A stretch of 64,000 nucleotides of DNA from Desulfosudis oleivorans. GTDB lineage: Bacteria > Desulfobacterota > Desulfobacteria > Desulfobacterales > SURF-7. The translations under genes were made by a program, and so were the position numbers. The notes under the pieces were generated by a model, which saw nothing but the letters and a program-made list of their open reading frames with translations, was not told the origin of the DNA and did no database searches. Positions 15,152-23,093 of the stretch are shown here, piece after piece (the first letter of the stretch is position 1; each line of letters opens with the position of its first letter). The stretch is from NCBI GenBank assembly GCA_020723325.1, contig DYJD01000013.1:124001-188000 (forward strand), given 5' to 3'.

Positions 15152-15472
15152 TTGGACAAAGAAAGTTTGAAACAAATAATCATTGACGAAATTAAGAGCA
15201 ATCAGAAGACAAATGGCATAGAAGATACCAAAATCGATAGCGATACGAAACCTATAGGTGGGCTGGCATCTTTTGACAGTTTAACTGCTCTGGAAGTTTT
15301 GGCATCCTTAGAAATTATAATTGAAGATAAATATGAGATTGAATGTGAATTGGATGTTAGTGTGTATTTCACGGATAAAGGCAAAGGTGCTCTCCAAAAA
15401 AAAGAAATACTCCATAACTCTTTAAGTATTGATGAGATTGCCGAGAATATTCTCAAAACATTAAGTAAGTGA
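15152..15472 (+). CDS. Acyl-carrier-protein-like small protein (operon A, gene 1)
   Basis: AGGAGGG (15141-15147) lies just before the TTG at 15152, while the in-frame ATG at 15137 precedes that site, so TTG is the better start; 106 residues. The core reads PIGGLASFDSLTALEVLASLE followed by an amphipathic helix and a final SIDEIAENILKTL. DSL with hydrophobic helix II after it (S43) is the phosphopantetheine attachment motif of acyl and peptidyl carrier proteins, and the last helix also fits. The region between is longer than in fatty-acid ACP. If modified, it would carry an acyl or aminoacyl group as a thioester. No acyltransferase or phosphopantetheinyl transferase is in the operon. Confidence 0.65.
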   Translation: MDKESLKQIIIDEIKSNQKTNGIEDTKIDSDTKPIGGLASFDSLTALEVLASLEIIIEDKYEIECELDVSVYFTDKGKGALQKKEILHNSLSIDEIAENILKTLSK

Positions 15473-15481
15473 GGTAGGATA

Positions 15482-15817
15482 ATGGAAGATAAAGAAGCTT
15501 TAAAAAAGCAAATTGCGGAGAGATTGAAATTAGCAAGAGAGCTTTCGGGATTGTCCCAAGCTCAAGCGGCAACGATATTAAATTTTAGTAGGCCAACAAT
15601 TTCTGAAATTGAACAAGGTAGGAGAAATGTTTCTGGAACCGAACTCATACAATTCTCGGATATCTATGATGTAGACGTTAATTGGATTTTGTCCGGTGCT
15701 GAAGATGAGTATGCAAATTCAAAAATTCAGTTAGCTGCACGTGAAATTAGCAAAATGACTGAAGATGAAGTAAACAAGCTTTTTAAGCTTTTATCCTCAA
15801 TGAAAAAAAGTAGATAG
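15482..15817 (+). CDS. XRE-family transcription regulator (operon A, gene 2)
   Basis: 111 residues. The N-terminal helix-turn-helix is clear: RLKLARELSGLSQAQAATIL, then FSRPTISEIEQGRRNVSGTE and LIQFSDIYDVDVNWILSG. The C-terminal tail (~80-111) is helical and may dimerise. It is followed after five bases by an ImmA/IrrE peptidase, the standard pair in which the peptidase cleaves the repressor to induce an element. A palindrome over the operon promoter (15103-15119) is the probable operator. Confidence 0.85.
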   Translation: MEDKEALKKQIAERLKLARELSGLSQAQAATILNFSRPTISEIEQGRRNVSGTELIQFSDIYDVDVNWILSGAEDEYANSKIQLAAREISKMTEDEVNKLFKLLSSMKKSR

Positions 15818-15822
15818 GGGCC

Positions 15823-16665
15823 ATGGATACTCAAGAAATCAGTAACATAATAAAAAAAGCTTTAAAAATTCGATTAAAGCAAAAGATTCAGATTGATGAA
15901 ACATTTTGCATCCTTGATATGGCAAAAGAGCTTGGAATTGAAGTTAAATTCGTTGGTATCAAAAGTTTAGAAGGGGCATATTTAAAAGAGACTCATACAA
16001 TTTTATTATCAACCTTTAGACCTGAAGGTCGAATTAGATTTACATGTGCTCATGAACTTGGCCATTTTATTTTTCAACATGGGGATTCTTTTGATGAGTT
16101 AGTTGACAAGGGAGCTACCGGGACTAATAAACGGGAAGAAAAAATGTGTGATATATTTGCTTCTTTTTTATTGATGCCTGAAACCACAGTCAATTCCTTT
16201 TTTCATTCTCATGATTGGAGCATTAACTCGCCAAATCCTTCAGAAATCTATGCAGCAGCTAATTGGTTAGGAGCTAGCTATTCTTCTCTACTGAATCATT
16301 TATATTTTGGCCTAAAGAAAATTGATAAAAGAACATTTGATAATTTAGTAAAAATTCAACCAAAAAATATAAAAAGCTCTCTTTCTGGAAGGCACATAAC
16401 CTCAAATTTGCTAATAGTTGATAGTCATTGGAAAGGCCGTCCAATAGATATGCAGATTGGTGATTATTTGCTGTTGGCTCACCAAATTGATAATACAGAT
16501 GGTATCCTTACCTTAGTGGCGACACCAGGAAAATTTCTCTATCAGGCGAATAGGCCAGGGTTAAGTTTCGTTAAAATACAAAATGATAACGGTGGATTAG
16601 CTGTGCGGGTAAGGAGGAATGAGTATGTTGGACGTAGCATTTTTAGACATTTAGGCGAGGATTAA
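15823..16665 (+). CDS. ImmA/IrrE-family metallopeptidase (operon A, gene 3)
   Basis: 280 residues. The zinc motif is in TCAHELGHFIFQHG (H77, E78, H81) and the downstream helix EEKMCDIFASFLLMP supplies the third ligand, both typical of ImmA/IrrE. The last ~100 residues form an extra beta-rich domain (DYLLLAHQIDNTDGILTLVA ... GLSFVKIQNDNGGLAVRV) that could sense a small ligand. In ICEBs1 and in Deinococcus the family cleaves an XRE-type repressor after DNA damage. Here it should relieve repression by the preceding XRE protein when a signal, perhaps a nucleotide or DNA damage, is sensed. Confidence 0.85.
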   Translation: MDTQEISNIIKKALKIRLKQKIQIDETFCILDMAKELGIEVKFVGIKSLEGAYLKETHTILLSTFRPEGRIRFTCAHELGHFIFQHGDSFDELVDKGATGTNKREEKMCDIFASFLLMPETTVNSFFHSHDWSINSPNPSEIYAAANWLGASYSSLLNHLYFGLKKIDKRTFDNLVKIQPKNIKSSLSGRHITSNLLIVDSHWKGRPIDMQIGDYLLLAHQIDNTDGILTLVATPGKFLYQANRPGLSFVKIQNDNGGLAVRVRRNEYVGRSIFRHLGED

Positions 16666-16669
16666 AATC

Positions 16670-17389
16670 GTGCGCACTGAATTCACAAATAGCAATCTAT
16701 CTGAATTGGTAATTGATATTTGCACTGAGTTTCAAAATATTTCTGGAAACGAAATTCAAGGGTTGTCAATAACTATCAATGATTTTGACGAGAATAATAA
16801 TGTTAATGAAACTTACGAAATTAGAGAGAGTTTTGATCGTGCCCTGAAGGCAAATGGAATGCTACCAATAAGTACCGTCGCAAATACAATTTTTCCAATA
16901 AATTTATGGAATCCTAAACTTGATAGGTCTGTGCTTTTTAAAAGGTATTTAAGTATTTTTCCACAAATTAAAAAATGCCCACAGAATTTCCACGGTGTAT
17001 ATTTTGAGCGTATGATAAATTATAAAGATGGTTTTAATCAGCTAGATAAAATTATAGATTTTTATAAAACTGATAACCATCGTCGTAGTGCATTTCAAGT
17101 ATCGATATGGGACCCGCTTAGAGATATGGTAAACACTAGAATGCGAGGGTTTCCTTGCATGCAACATTTGGTATTTTCTTGTGTCCAAAACCAGTTGATC
17201 GTTTTTGGTTTTTATGCGACACAATACATTTTTGAAAGAGCCTATGGTAACTTTTTAGGAATATGCAACCTTGGGAAATTTTTATCACATGAATTACAAA
17301 TCCCTCTTTATCAGGTCAAATGTTATGTTGGGGTGGAACAGCTATCGATAACCAAATCGAATTTGAAAGTAATATTAGATTCAATATGA
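16670..17389 (+). CDS. Thymidylate-synthase-like enzyme, divergent (operon A, gene 4)
   Basis: GTG start at 16670, four bases after the previous stop, with GAGG upstream. 239 residues. The second half aligns by eye to ThyA: HRRSAFQVSIWDP (R138, R139, W147) corresponds to the RRxxxxxxW strand, FPCMQHLVFSCVQNQLIVFG holds the catalytic Cys (C163), and FYATQYIFERAYGNFLG replaces the usual YQRSxDxxxGxPFN. So the nucleophile stays, while the phosphate-binding Arg and the Asp/Asn that select dUMP are changed. It is also shorter than ThyA at the C-terminus. I expect a C5-pyrimidine chemistry (methylation or hydroxymethylation) on an altered substrate. Its stop overlaps the next ATG by four bases. Confidence 0.7.
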   Translation: MRTEFTNSNLSELVIDICTEFQNISGNEIQGLSITINDFDENNNVNETYEIRESFDRALKANGMLPISTVANTIFPINLWNPKLDRSVLFKRYLSIFPQIKKCPQNFHGVYFERMINYKDGFNQLDKIIDFYKTDNHRRSAFQVSIWDPLRDMVNTRMRGFPCMQHLVFSCVQNQLIVFGFYATQYIFERAYGNFLGICNLGKFLSHELQIPLYQVKCYVGVEQLSITKSNLKVILDSI

Positions 17390-18462
17390 AAAAAAGTAGA
17401 ATGGGACAGCTAAAATTATTTGATGACATAGAGCTCAACCCAAAAGTAATAGTTAAAAAAACAAAAATTGATGAATCATATATTAAGAAACTCTTACCGA
17501 TAAAAGTCTCACCAATTTATGATTTATACTGGAGATTTGCTCATTGGCGACAGTTAATTTTTTTTAGAAAATTATACAACCAGACCCCTTTAACCGATGA
17601 TCCGATACTTTCTAAGTATAAATTCACAAACAGTTATAGGGCTTCTGATCGTGTTAGCCAATATTTGATAAGAAATGTAATATATAAAAAAAAATCGAAT
17701 AATTTGGATACGTTTTATCGGATTATTTTATTTAAATTATTTAATAAAATTGAAACTTGGGAGTTGCTTGAAAAAGAATTTGGGGAAATTACTTTTAAAA
17801 ACTATAACTATGAAAAATATGATCATTTTTTCAACAGTATTTTGTCTTCAAGAAAGCGTATCTATTCTGCAGCTTATATCATGGCTCCGGGCAAATTATT
17901 ATCAGGCGTAACACGTAAACATAGTAATCATTTAAAGTTATTAGAATTAATGATTAATGATGAAGTACATGAAAAAATAACTAAATTAGATAGATTTCAA
18001 GAAGTTTATGATTTGTTGACTCGATATCCAATGATAGGTCCATTTTTAGGTTATCAATTCTCAATTGATCTGAATTATTCTGAGATTATCAATTTTTCTG
18101 AAGATGAGTTTGTTATACCGGGACCGGGAGCACAAAGTGGAATCGCTAAATGCTTTGAAGATACAGCAGGGCTTTCTGAAATTGAAATCATAAGATTTAT
18201 GAAAGATCGTCAGGAATTTGAATTTAAAAGGCTAGAGTTAGATTTCCCATCATTGTGGGGACGACCGCTGACACTCATAGATTGCCAAAACATATTTTGT
18301 GAAGTTGATAAATACTCACGGATAGCTTTCCCGAACATCAACGGGAAAAATAATAGAAAAAAGATCAAACAGATTTATAAACAAAATAAACAGAAAATAA
18401 ATTCTTATTTGTACCCACCGAAATGGGGGATTAATGAAGTTATCAGCGAAAGAAAAATTTGA
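17386..18462 (+). CDS. 5-hmdU DNA kinase helical / glutamyl-putrescinyl-thymine pyrophosphorylase-like protein (operon A, gene 5)
   Basis: ATG at 17386 overlaps the stop of the TS-like gene (ATGA), giving 358 residues. Two hallmark blocks are present: FTNSYRASDRVSQYLIRNVI (80-99; Y84, R85, D88, R89, Q92) and LTLIDCQNIFCEVDKYSR (285-302; N292, E296, K299, Y300). Between them is GPFLGYQFSIDLNY with DEFVIPGPGAQSGIAKCF. These fit the helical domain found in phage 5-hydroxymethyl-dU DNA kinases and in predicted alpha-glutamyl/putrescinyl thymine pyrophosphorylases, enzymes that build hypermodified thymines. No P-loop kinase domain is fused here. Naming relies on my memory of the motifs; a profile search would settle it. 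Confidence 0.65.
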   Translation: MKKSRMGQLKLFDDIELNPKVIVKKTKIDESYIKKLLPIKVSPIYDLYWRFAHWRQLIFFRKLYNQTPLTDDPILSKYKFTNSYRASDRVSQYLIRNVIYKKKSNNLDTFYRIILFKLFNKIETWELLEKEFGEITFKNYNYEKYDHFFNSILSSRKRIYSAAYIMAPGKLLSGVTRKHSNHLKLLELMINDEVHEKITKLDRFQEVYDLLTRYPMIGPFLGYQFSIDLNYSEIINFSEDEFVIPGPGAQSGIAKCFEDTAGLSEIEIIRFMKDRQEFEFKRLELDFPSLWGRPLTLIDCQNIFCEVDKYSRIAFPNINGKNNRKKIKQIYKQNKQKINSYLYPPKWGINEVISERKI

Positions 18463-19459
18463 TCTTGCAGAAGTTAAAGTTGAATTAACCTACAAATGTG
18501 CCCTAAATTGTTTGCATTGCTCCAGTGAAGGTTCTATGGATCAAGATGAAGTGATCTCATTAGATGAGATGAAGCAGATCGTAGATTCTGCTTATGATAT
18601 GGGAGTAAAAAAAATATCATTGTCAGGTGGTGAACCATTTTTATGGGAGAGTTTATCAAGTCTATTATCGTATAATAAATTCAACAAATTTGATGTTAGA
18701 ATATATACAAGTGGCACTACTGATAACTTTAAAAAAATAGTCTCGAAAATCAATCATAACAATCTGAGTTTTATTTTTTCCTTATTTGGTGCTCAGGCGG
18801 ATGCTCATGACAAAATTACTGGTATCGAAGGAAGTTTTAATAAAACGATTGAGTCTGTTACAGCATGCCAAAAACGTTTTGTTACTGAAATTCATTTTGT
18901 TCCTTTATCTCTGAACTATATTGAATTGCGGCCTCTTGTACTATTTGCAAAAGAACTCGGTATAGGCAAGATTAGTGTACTAAGATTTGTTCCACAAGGA
19001 AGAGGTGCTGAGTGTAAAAATCTTATTTTGAGCAAGAATGAGGATATTAAATTAGGAAATGAAATAATGAAATTGAGAGAATCCGGGTTTAACATACGAA
19101 CTGGGAGTCCATTTAATTATTTGTTTATCAATCAAGAGCCGCACTGTTCGACCGGAGTTGATAAATTAATAATTGCACCAGACTTAAGCATCTACCCCTG
19201 CGACGCTTTCAAACAAGTTTCAGTAATAGATTTAGTTGGGAAAGATGAGTTTTCGTCTTTGAAAAAGTATGGTCTTAAAGAATGTTGGGAAAAATCGAAA
19301 TACTTAGAAAAAGTTAGAAAGGTTTTAAAAACCGAATTTATAGAACCATGCAAATCATGCTCAAAACTAAAAGAATGTCAATCTGGTTGCTTAGCTCAAA
19401 AGTTAATTTTAAAAAATAACCTTCAGAATTCTCCAGATCCTTCATGTATTCTCCACTGA
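18434..19459 (+). CDS. Radical SAM enzyme with SPASM-type C-terminus (operon A, gene 6)
   Basis: ATG at 18434 after TGGGGG, overlapping the previous gene by 29 bases. 341 residues. CALNCLHC (C22, C26, C29) binds the SAM-cleaving [4Fe-4S] cluster, SLSGGEPFLW is the SAM-binding GGE motif, and the C-terminus carries a cysteine-rich SPASM/twitch region: CSTG, YPCDAF, then EPCKSCSKLKECQSGC. SPASM enzymes mostly act on peptides, but some modify other substrates. In this operon it could install or rearrange a group on the modified pyrimidine, or act on a carrier-bound amino acid. There is no obvious short precursor peptide nearby. Confidence 0.85.
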   Translation: MKLSAKEKFDLAEVKVELTYKCALNCLHCSSEGSMDQDEVISLDEMKQIVDSAYDMGVKKISLSGGEPFLWESLSSLLSYNKFNKFDVRIYTSGTTDNFKKIVSKINHNNLSFIFSLFGAQADAHDKITGIEGSFNKTIESVTACQKRFVTEIHFVPLSLNYIELRPLVLFAKELGIGKISVLRFVPQGRGAECKNLILSKNEDIKLGNEIMKLRESGFNIRTGSPFNYLFINQEPHCSTGVDKLIIAPDLSIYPCDAFKQVSVIDLVGKDEFSSLKKYGLKECWEKSKYLEKVRKVLKTEFIEPCKSCSKLKECQSGCLAQKLILKNNLQNSPDPSCILH

Positions 19460-19485
19460 GTTTTTATTATTGAAAAGGTAATACT

Positions 19486-20985
19486 ATGGAAATTAAATCT
19501 GATGATGGCGCGTTGCTACTTAATATAGTTAAACATATCCCTGTAATTGCTAAAAAAGAGGCAGAGAAAGTGTCAAGGGATTACCCAAACGCTGAAGATA
19601 AAATAAAAAGATTAAATTTTGTTTATCCATTTGATAGCAAAATCATCGAATATTTAGATTCCATAGGGAATTTATCCTCGTCAACAAATTTATATTCAAT
19701 TATTTCAGATTTAAAAGATTTATGGTTTCAGTTAGTTGATAAATCGATCAAGTGCTTAAGATATTTTGATTCAAGAGAACCATATCTAGATTATAAGGAT
19801 AAAGTCCCGCAATCATATGGAATAGAGCGGCTATCAGAATATTATAATGAGTTTTCAGATTTTGAGGCATTGCTTTATGGTAGTAACCAATTTTATAGAG
19901 ATCATGTAATTCATCTATTTCGAACTTGGCTTATTGGGTTAAATATTTTGATAAACGACGAATCTGGAGAACTGTTTTATGAAAAAATTCAATTTGAGAG
20001 TGTTGATATAAATGAATTTAAACCAAATTTTTTTGAATGCATCAGTATATGGACTCTCGCTTCATTATGTCATGATCTTGGCTATCCATTGGAAAAGTTT
20101 CAAAACGTTCTTTTCAAAACACAAAAAATGATGGGATATTTAGTTTCTCAACCAAAAATACAGCAAGATATTGCTTTTAGTGGGACCCAAGATAAAATCA
20201 ACGACTACATTGTTTGTATGATGAGCGCAAAGATGAAAGCTTCAGAATCGAGAAAAAAAAGCAAAACTTATTATGCAAGGGTTCAGTCAAAATATTACGT
20301 TAAATATACAAAATCACTAGAAAACCATTCTCATGGAATTGTAAGCTCGTTGATTGTGTATAGAGCATTACTCTACTTTCTTGAATCGGATTTCAGCTTT
20401 CATGATGATCACGAATTTGACTCAAATGATGCAAAACAATTTTATATAAGACGTGATATATTGAGAAGCATCTCTTCTCATACATGTTGGGATATCTATC
20501 ATATGCGCTCGAATACTTTTCCTCTTTTATTGATCATATCCGATGAGTTACAGGAGTGGGGAAGAAAAAAATGGATGGATTTGTATCGAAATGAAATTAT
20601 GCCAGATCCACAATTCAAACTAGCTACGTATGACAAGAAATATATTATTATTGAATATGAATTTAAAAAAACACAAAAACAGAAAATTGAAAGACTGATC
20701 GCATCTTTTTATAACCAGTTTAAGAAGTTTAGAATGCTCCTTCGAGATGGTGAAGATACTTCCAAAAGAGATTTTACTCTTTACATCCGCTATAATATTC
20801 AGCTCTATATGACACCAAATAAAAATATTAACGTAACCTCATCTATACCTTCAAAGGAAGCTGCGACATTTGAAGTTACTGGGGGAGGCTTTACTAAAAA
20901 ATCGGATTTTCAAAGAGTAATTAGTAAATTTTACGATCCGAAAGAGTTGGTTGAGAAGAACGACTTTTATGTAAAATTGTCATAG
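19486..20985 (+). CDS. HD-domain phosphohydrolase-like protein (operon A, gene 7)
   Basis: 499 residues, the last gene. Metal-ligand candidates of an HD fold occur in the proper order: QFYRDHVIHLFRTW (H140/H143), SLCHDLGYPLEKF (H196, D197), ENHSHGIVSSL (H281/H283), SSHTCWDIYH (H332) and LIISDELQEWGR (D353). The first ~125 residues and last ~120 are extra, the latter strand-rich. HD enzymes remove phosphate groups from nucleotides, cyclic dinucleotides or dNTPs. In this setting it may hydrolyse a nucleotide precursor or deplete dNTPs. AAAGGT precedes the ATG; no clear terminator follows before 21059. Confidence 0.7.
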   Translation: MEIKSDDGALLLNIVKHIPVIAKKEAEKVSRDYPNAEDKIKRLNFVYPFDSKIIEYLDSIGNLSSSTNLYSIISDLKDLWFQLVDKSIKCLRYFDSREPYLDYKDKVPQSYGIERLSEYYNEFSDFEALLYGSNQFYRDHVIHLFRTWLIGLNILINDESGELFYEKIQFESVDINEFKPNFFECISIWTLASLCHDLGYPLEKFQNVLFKTQKMMGYLVSQPKIQQDIAFSGTQDKINDYIVCMMSAKMKASESRKKSKTYYARVQSKYYVKYTKSLENHSHGIVSSLIVYRALLYFLESDFSFHDDHEFDSNDAKQFYIRRDILRSISSHTCWDIYHMRSNTFPLLLIISDELQEWGRKKWMDLYRNEIMPDPQFKLATYDKKYIIIEYEFKKTQKQKIERLIASFYNQFKKFRMLLRDGEDTSKRDFTLYIRYNIQLYMTPNKNINVTSSIPSKEAATFEVTGGGFTKKSDFQRVISKFYDPKELVEKNDFYVKLS

Positions 20986-21058
20986 CTTCATTATAACGAA
21001 CAGAATTTTGATCAGGATCGTTAAAAAGGCTTGATAACTTGAAATAATAATAAAAGAT

Positions 21059-21454
21059 ATGGACGGCTTTTTTATCAGATGGCTAATTCTAACAGTTTCA
21101 ATAATCATCACCTCTTATTTGATTGATGGGATTCATGTGGTTGGCTTCTTTTCCGCTTTCTTTGCTGCTGCCCTTCTCGGAATATTGAATGCGTTTTTCC
21201 GGCCCATTTTGTTCATCCTCACCCTACCCATAACGATTTTGACATTGGGCCTTTTCACCTTCGTCGTTAATGCCATGATGCTGTTAATGGTTTCGGGTGT
21301 GGTGTCGGGGTTTCAGGTGGATGGGTTGTGGTCGGCAATATGGGGATCTCTTTTCATTAGCATCGTCAGTTGGTTTCTCACGTCATTCATTAGCGAAAAA
21401 GGGCGGGTTGAGTATATTGATCTGAAGAAAGTCGGCAAGGATAGATGGGTATGA
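21059..21454 (+). CDS. Phage-holin-4-like membrane protein (DUF360 type)
   Basis: 131 residues with four hydrophobic helices: IRWLILTVSIIITSYLI, SAFFAAALLGILNAFF, ILFILTLPITILTLGLF with the typical TLP..i.TLGLF..v.N motif, and AIWGSLFISIVSWFL. This matches the PF04020 family, widespread and of unknown function in spite of the holin name; I do not infer lysis. The DNA here is visibly richer in GC than the operons on both sides, so it is an older or separate segment. It overlaps the next small gene by four bases. Confidence 0.8.
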   Translation: MDGFFIRWLILTVSIIITSYLIDGIHVVGFFSAFFAAALLGILNAFFRPILFILTLPITILTLGLFTFVVNAMMLLMVSGVVSGFQVDGLWSAIWGSLFISIVSWFLTSFISEKGRVEYIDLKKVGKDRWV

Positions 21455-21666
21455 GTTCTGCAAATTACCTCGGCCAACAAATCAAAATAAAAGCCGACGT
21501 TCTTGATTTTGTAACGGCCAAAGATATCGCTAAACAAAAGACAAAAGAATATTGCGCCGGTTCCATGTTGTTGTCTTGGTTTAACGGGAAGACAGGTCAC
21601 AGCAAAGTTGAATCGGTGGTCAGTTTGAGTGGAATACGCATATCAATGAGATGGTCTAAGGTCTAA
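21451..21666 (+). CDS. AF1514-family-like small protein, possibly truncated
   Basis: ATG at 21451 overlaps the stop of the holin-like gene. 71 residues; LDFVTAKDIAKQKTKEYC then GSMLLSWFNGKTG resemble the 'DFxTAKxIAxxKAxExCxDPMLLSWYDxKTG' core of AF1514 proteins. Family members as I recall go on for about 25 more residues with a C-terminal strand; here the end, SGIRISMRWSKV, does not match, and the AT-rich HAD gene starts four bases later. This suggests the end was replaced when the adjacent module arrived. Confidence 0.5.
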   Translation: MSSANYLGQQIKIKADVLDFVTAKDIAKQKTKEYCAGSMLLSWFNGKTGHSKVESVVSLSGIRISMRWSKV

Positions 21667-21669
21667 AAA

Positions 21670-22383
21670 ATGATGTCAACCTATCATGATTATGTGCATA
21701 ATTTTAAAAAAAAATCACCTAAGCTTGCGGTTTTTGATATAGATGGGACACTCATCCCATGGCACGGACATACATATATTTGGGATTTTTTAATACATGA
21801 TTTTGGTTTAGAAAAATGGAATTCATACTATTTTAACGCATTTAAACACAAACAAATATCATATACGGGATGGCATGAAAAGCTTTTCACTAAATTCAAG
21901 AAAATTGGTATAAATAAAGAAATGTTTAAAAAATCAATAATCAGTGTTTTGCCAGAAATGACGCAGATTATCGAATTTTTAGAGAAAATTTCAGTTCATT
22001 TTAAACATATGGCTATATTAAGTGGAAGTTTAGCACTTGCATTAGAAATCGGGCAAATTCCTTTGTCTCTATTCGATGCCATATATATAAACAAAATACA
22101 ATTTGATGAATGTGGGAAAATATCGTCTTGGGAGATAAATCCATATGGCGGACATGATAAAAAATTTGAAGGGCTAATTGCTATCTGTAAAAAAAATCAC
22201 GTCGACCTGAAACAAACTATATATATAGGAGACGGGTTAAACGATTTATACGTAATTAATAATTTATATAAATCAGGTGGTATAGGATATGCTCTACCTC
22301 CTCTTTCAAAATCTAATGAGCTATTAACTCCTATGAGCATGAGAGGAAAAGATATTTTTAATGTTGAAACTTTTTTACGGTAG
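21670..22383 (+). CDS. HAD-superfamily phosphatase (SerB-like)
   Basis: 237 residues. Motif I is VFDIDGTLIPW (nucleophile Asp ~20, acid Asp ~22), motif II AILSGSLALALEIG, and motif III/IV IYIGDGLNDLYVI. The helical cap between motifs I and II (WHEKLFTKFKK...) is of the SerB/PSP type. It should remove phosphate from a small molecule. It converges on operon B across a 64-base gap and shares the strong AT bias, so it may hydrolyse a product of that pathway, for example a nucleotide made by the GTP-cyclohydrolase-like enzyme. That link is inference. Confidence 0.75.
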   Translation: MMSTYHDYVHNFKKKSPKLAVFDIDGTLIPWHGHTYIWDFLIHDFGLEKWNSYYFNAFKHKQISYTGWHEKLFTKFKKIGINKEMFKKSIISVLPEMTQIIEFLEKISVHFKHMAILSGSLALALEIGQIPLSLFDAIYINKIQFDECGKISSWEINPYGGHDKKFEGLIAICKKNHVDLKQTIYIGDGLNDLYVINNLYKSGGIGYALPPLSKSNELLTPMSMRGKDIFNVETFLR

Positions 22384-22447
22384 CATAGTAGAAATATTAT
22401 GCTAAATTTAAATGTGCTACACTTTAACTTTAAGACATATAAATTTT

Positions 22448-23077
22448 TTATAACTTCAACAAATGCCCCATTTTTTCTTTTTTTGCAGTAAGCTCTTTCC
22501 GATTCCATTTATCAATTTTGGCAAGCAGTGGTATCCTTTCTACTAGCATGTCTCTTTTATTAAAAAAATCAATTCGTTGCGGGTTATTTGAGAGGAGTTT
22601 AATTTGGTTAATATTAATTGATTCCAGTATAGTTACAATGTTATTATAATTTCGTCCATCAACAGGATGGCCGAGCCGTATATGTGCTTCTACTGTATCA
22701 ACATTGCATTTTTGTTCTTCCATATATACTTCGATATGCTTCTTATAGGCATCATCCTTAGTGCCTATACCTCTAGCGTTCTCGTCAATGCAATAAATTA
22801 AAATTCCTCCGGATTGTTCGGATAAGATTTTTATGCTCATTTCTAATTGCTGTCTGCAATCGCAAAGCGAGCTACCATAAATCATAGCAAAAGTACAAGC
22901 TGATTCAATACGAATGATAGGCTGTGATGAGTTTCCTGGAAAACGTAGTACATGATATCTTCCATTATTTTGGAAATCGTAAAGTTTCAATTCTACTTCC
23001 ACTATTTTTGATGTTTTTACAACTCTAAGAGGTAGTGAAATAGGACCATAAGTAGTATACTTTTTTAATTCTTTCAT
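22448..23077 (-). CDS. Divergent GTP cyclohydrolase II-like enzyme (operon B, last gene)
   Basis: 209 residues covering the RibA fold. The three zinc Cys keep the exact RibA spacing: C61 and C72-D-C74 in CTFAMIYGSSLCDCRQQLE. Other RibA blocks are recognisable: RIESAC, DENARGIGTKDDAY, VDTVEAHIRLGHPVD and IKLLSNNPQRIDFF. There are differences: the HRQEGRxIG loop reads CIDENARGIG with one extra residue and no matching Arg-x-Gln, and about six residues are inserted before DTVEA. RibA opens GTP to a diaminopyrimidine for riboflavin. With a changed loop the substrate or product may differ. No other rib gene is near. Confidence 0.75.
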   Translation of the reverse strand: MKELKKYTTYGPISLPLRVVKTSKIVEVELKLYDFQNNGRYHVLRFPGNSSQPIIRIESACTFAMIYGSSLCDCRQQLEMSIKILSEQSGGILIYCIDENARGIGTKDDAYKKHIEVYMEEQKCNVDTVEAHIRLGHPVDGRNYNNIVTILESININQIKLLSNNPQRIDFFNKRDMLVERIPLLAKIDKWNRKELTAKKEKMGHLLKL

Positions 23078-23093
23078 ATTAATGTTACAATGC

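Noticed and set aside
15092-20985. A restriction-modification or classical phage-defence system with nuclease
   Set aside because: No nuclease, DNA methylase or helicase motif was seen in any of the seven genes, so I call it a nucleotide/base modification candidate only.
21059-21454. A prophage lysis holin
   Set aside because: The PF04020 name is historical; there are no other phage structural or lysis genes in the window.
22448-23077. A housekeeping riboflavin gene
   Set aside because: The catalytic loop differs from RibA and no other rib gene is close, so the symbol ribA is not used.
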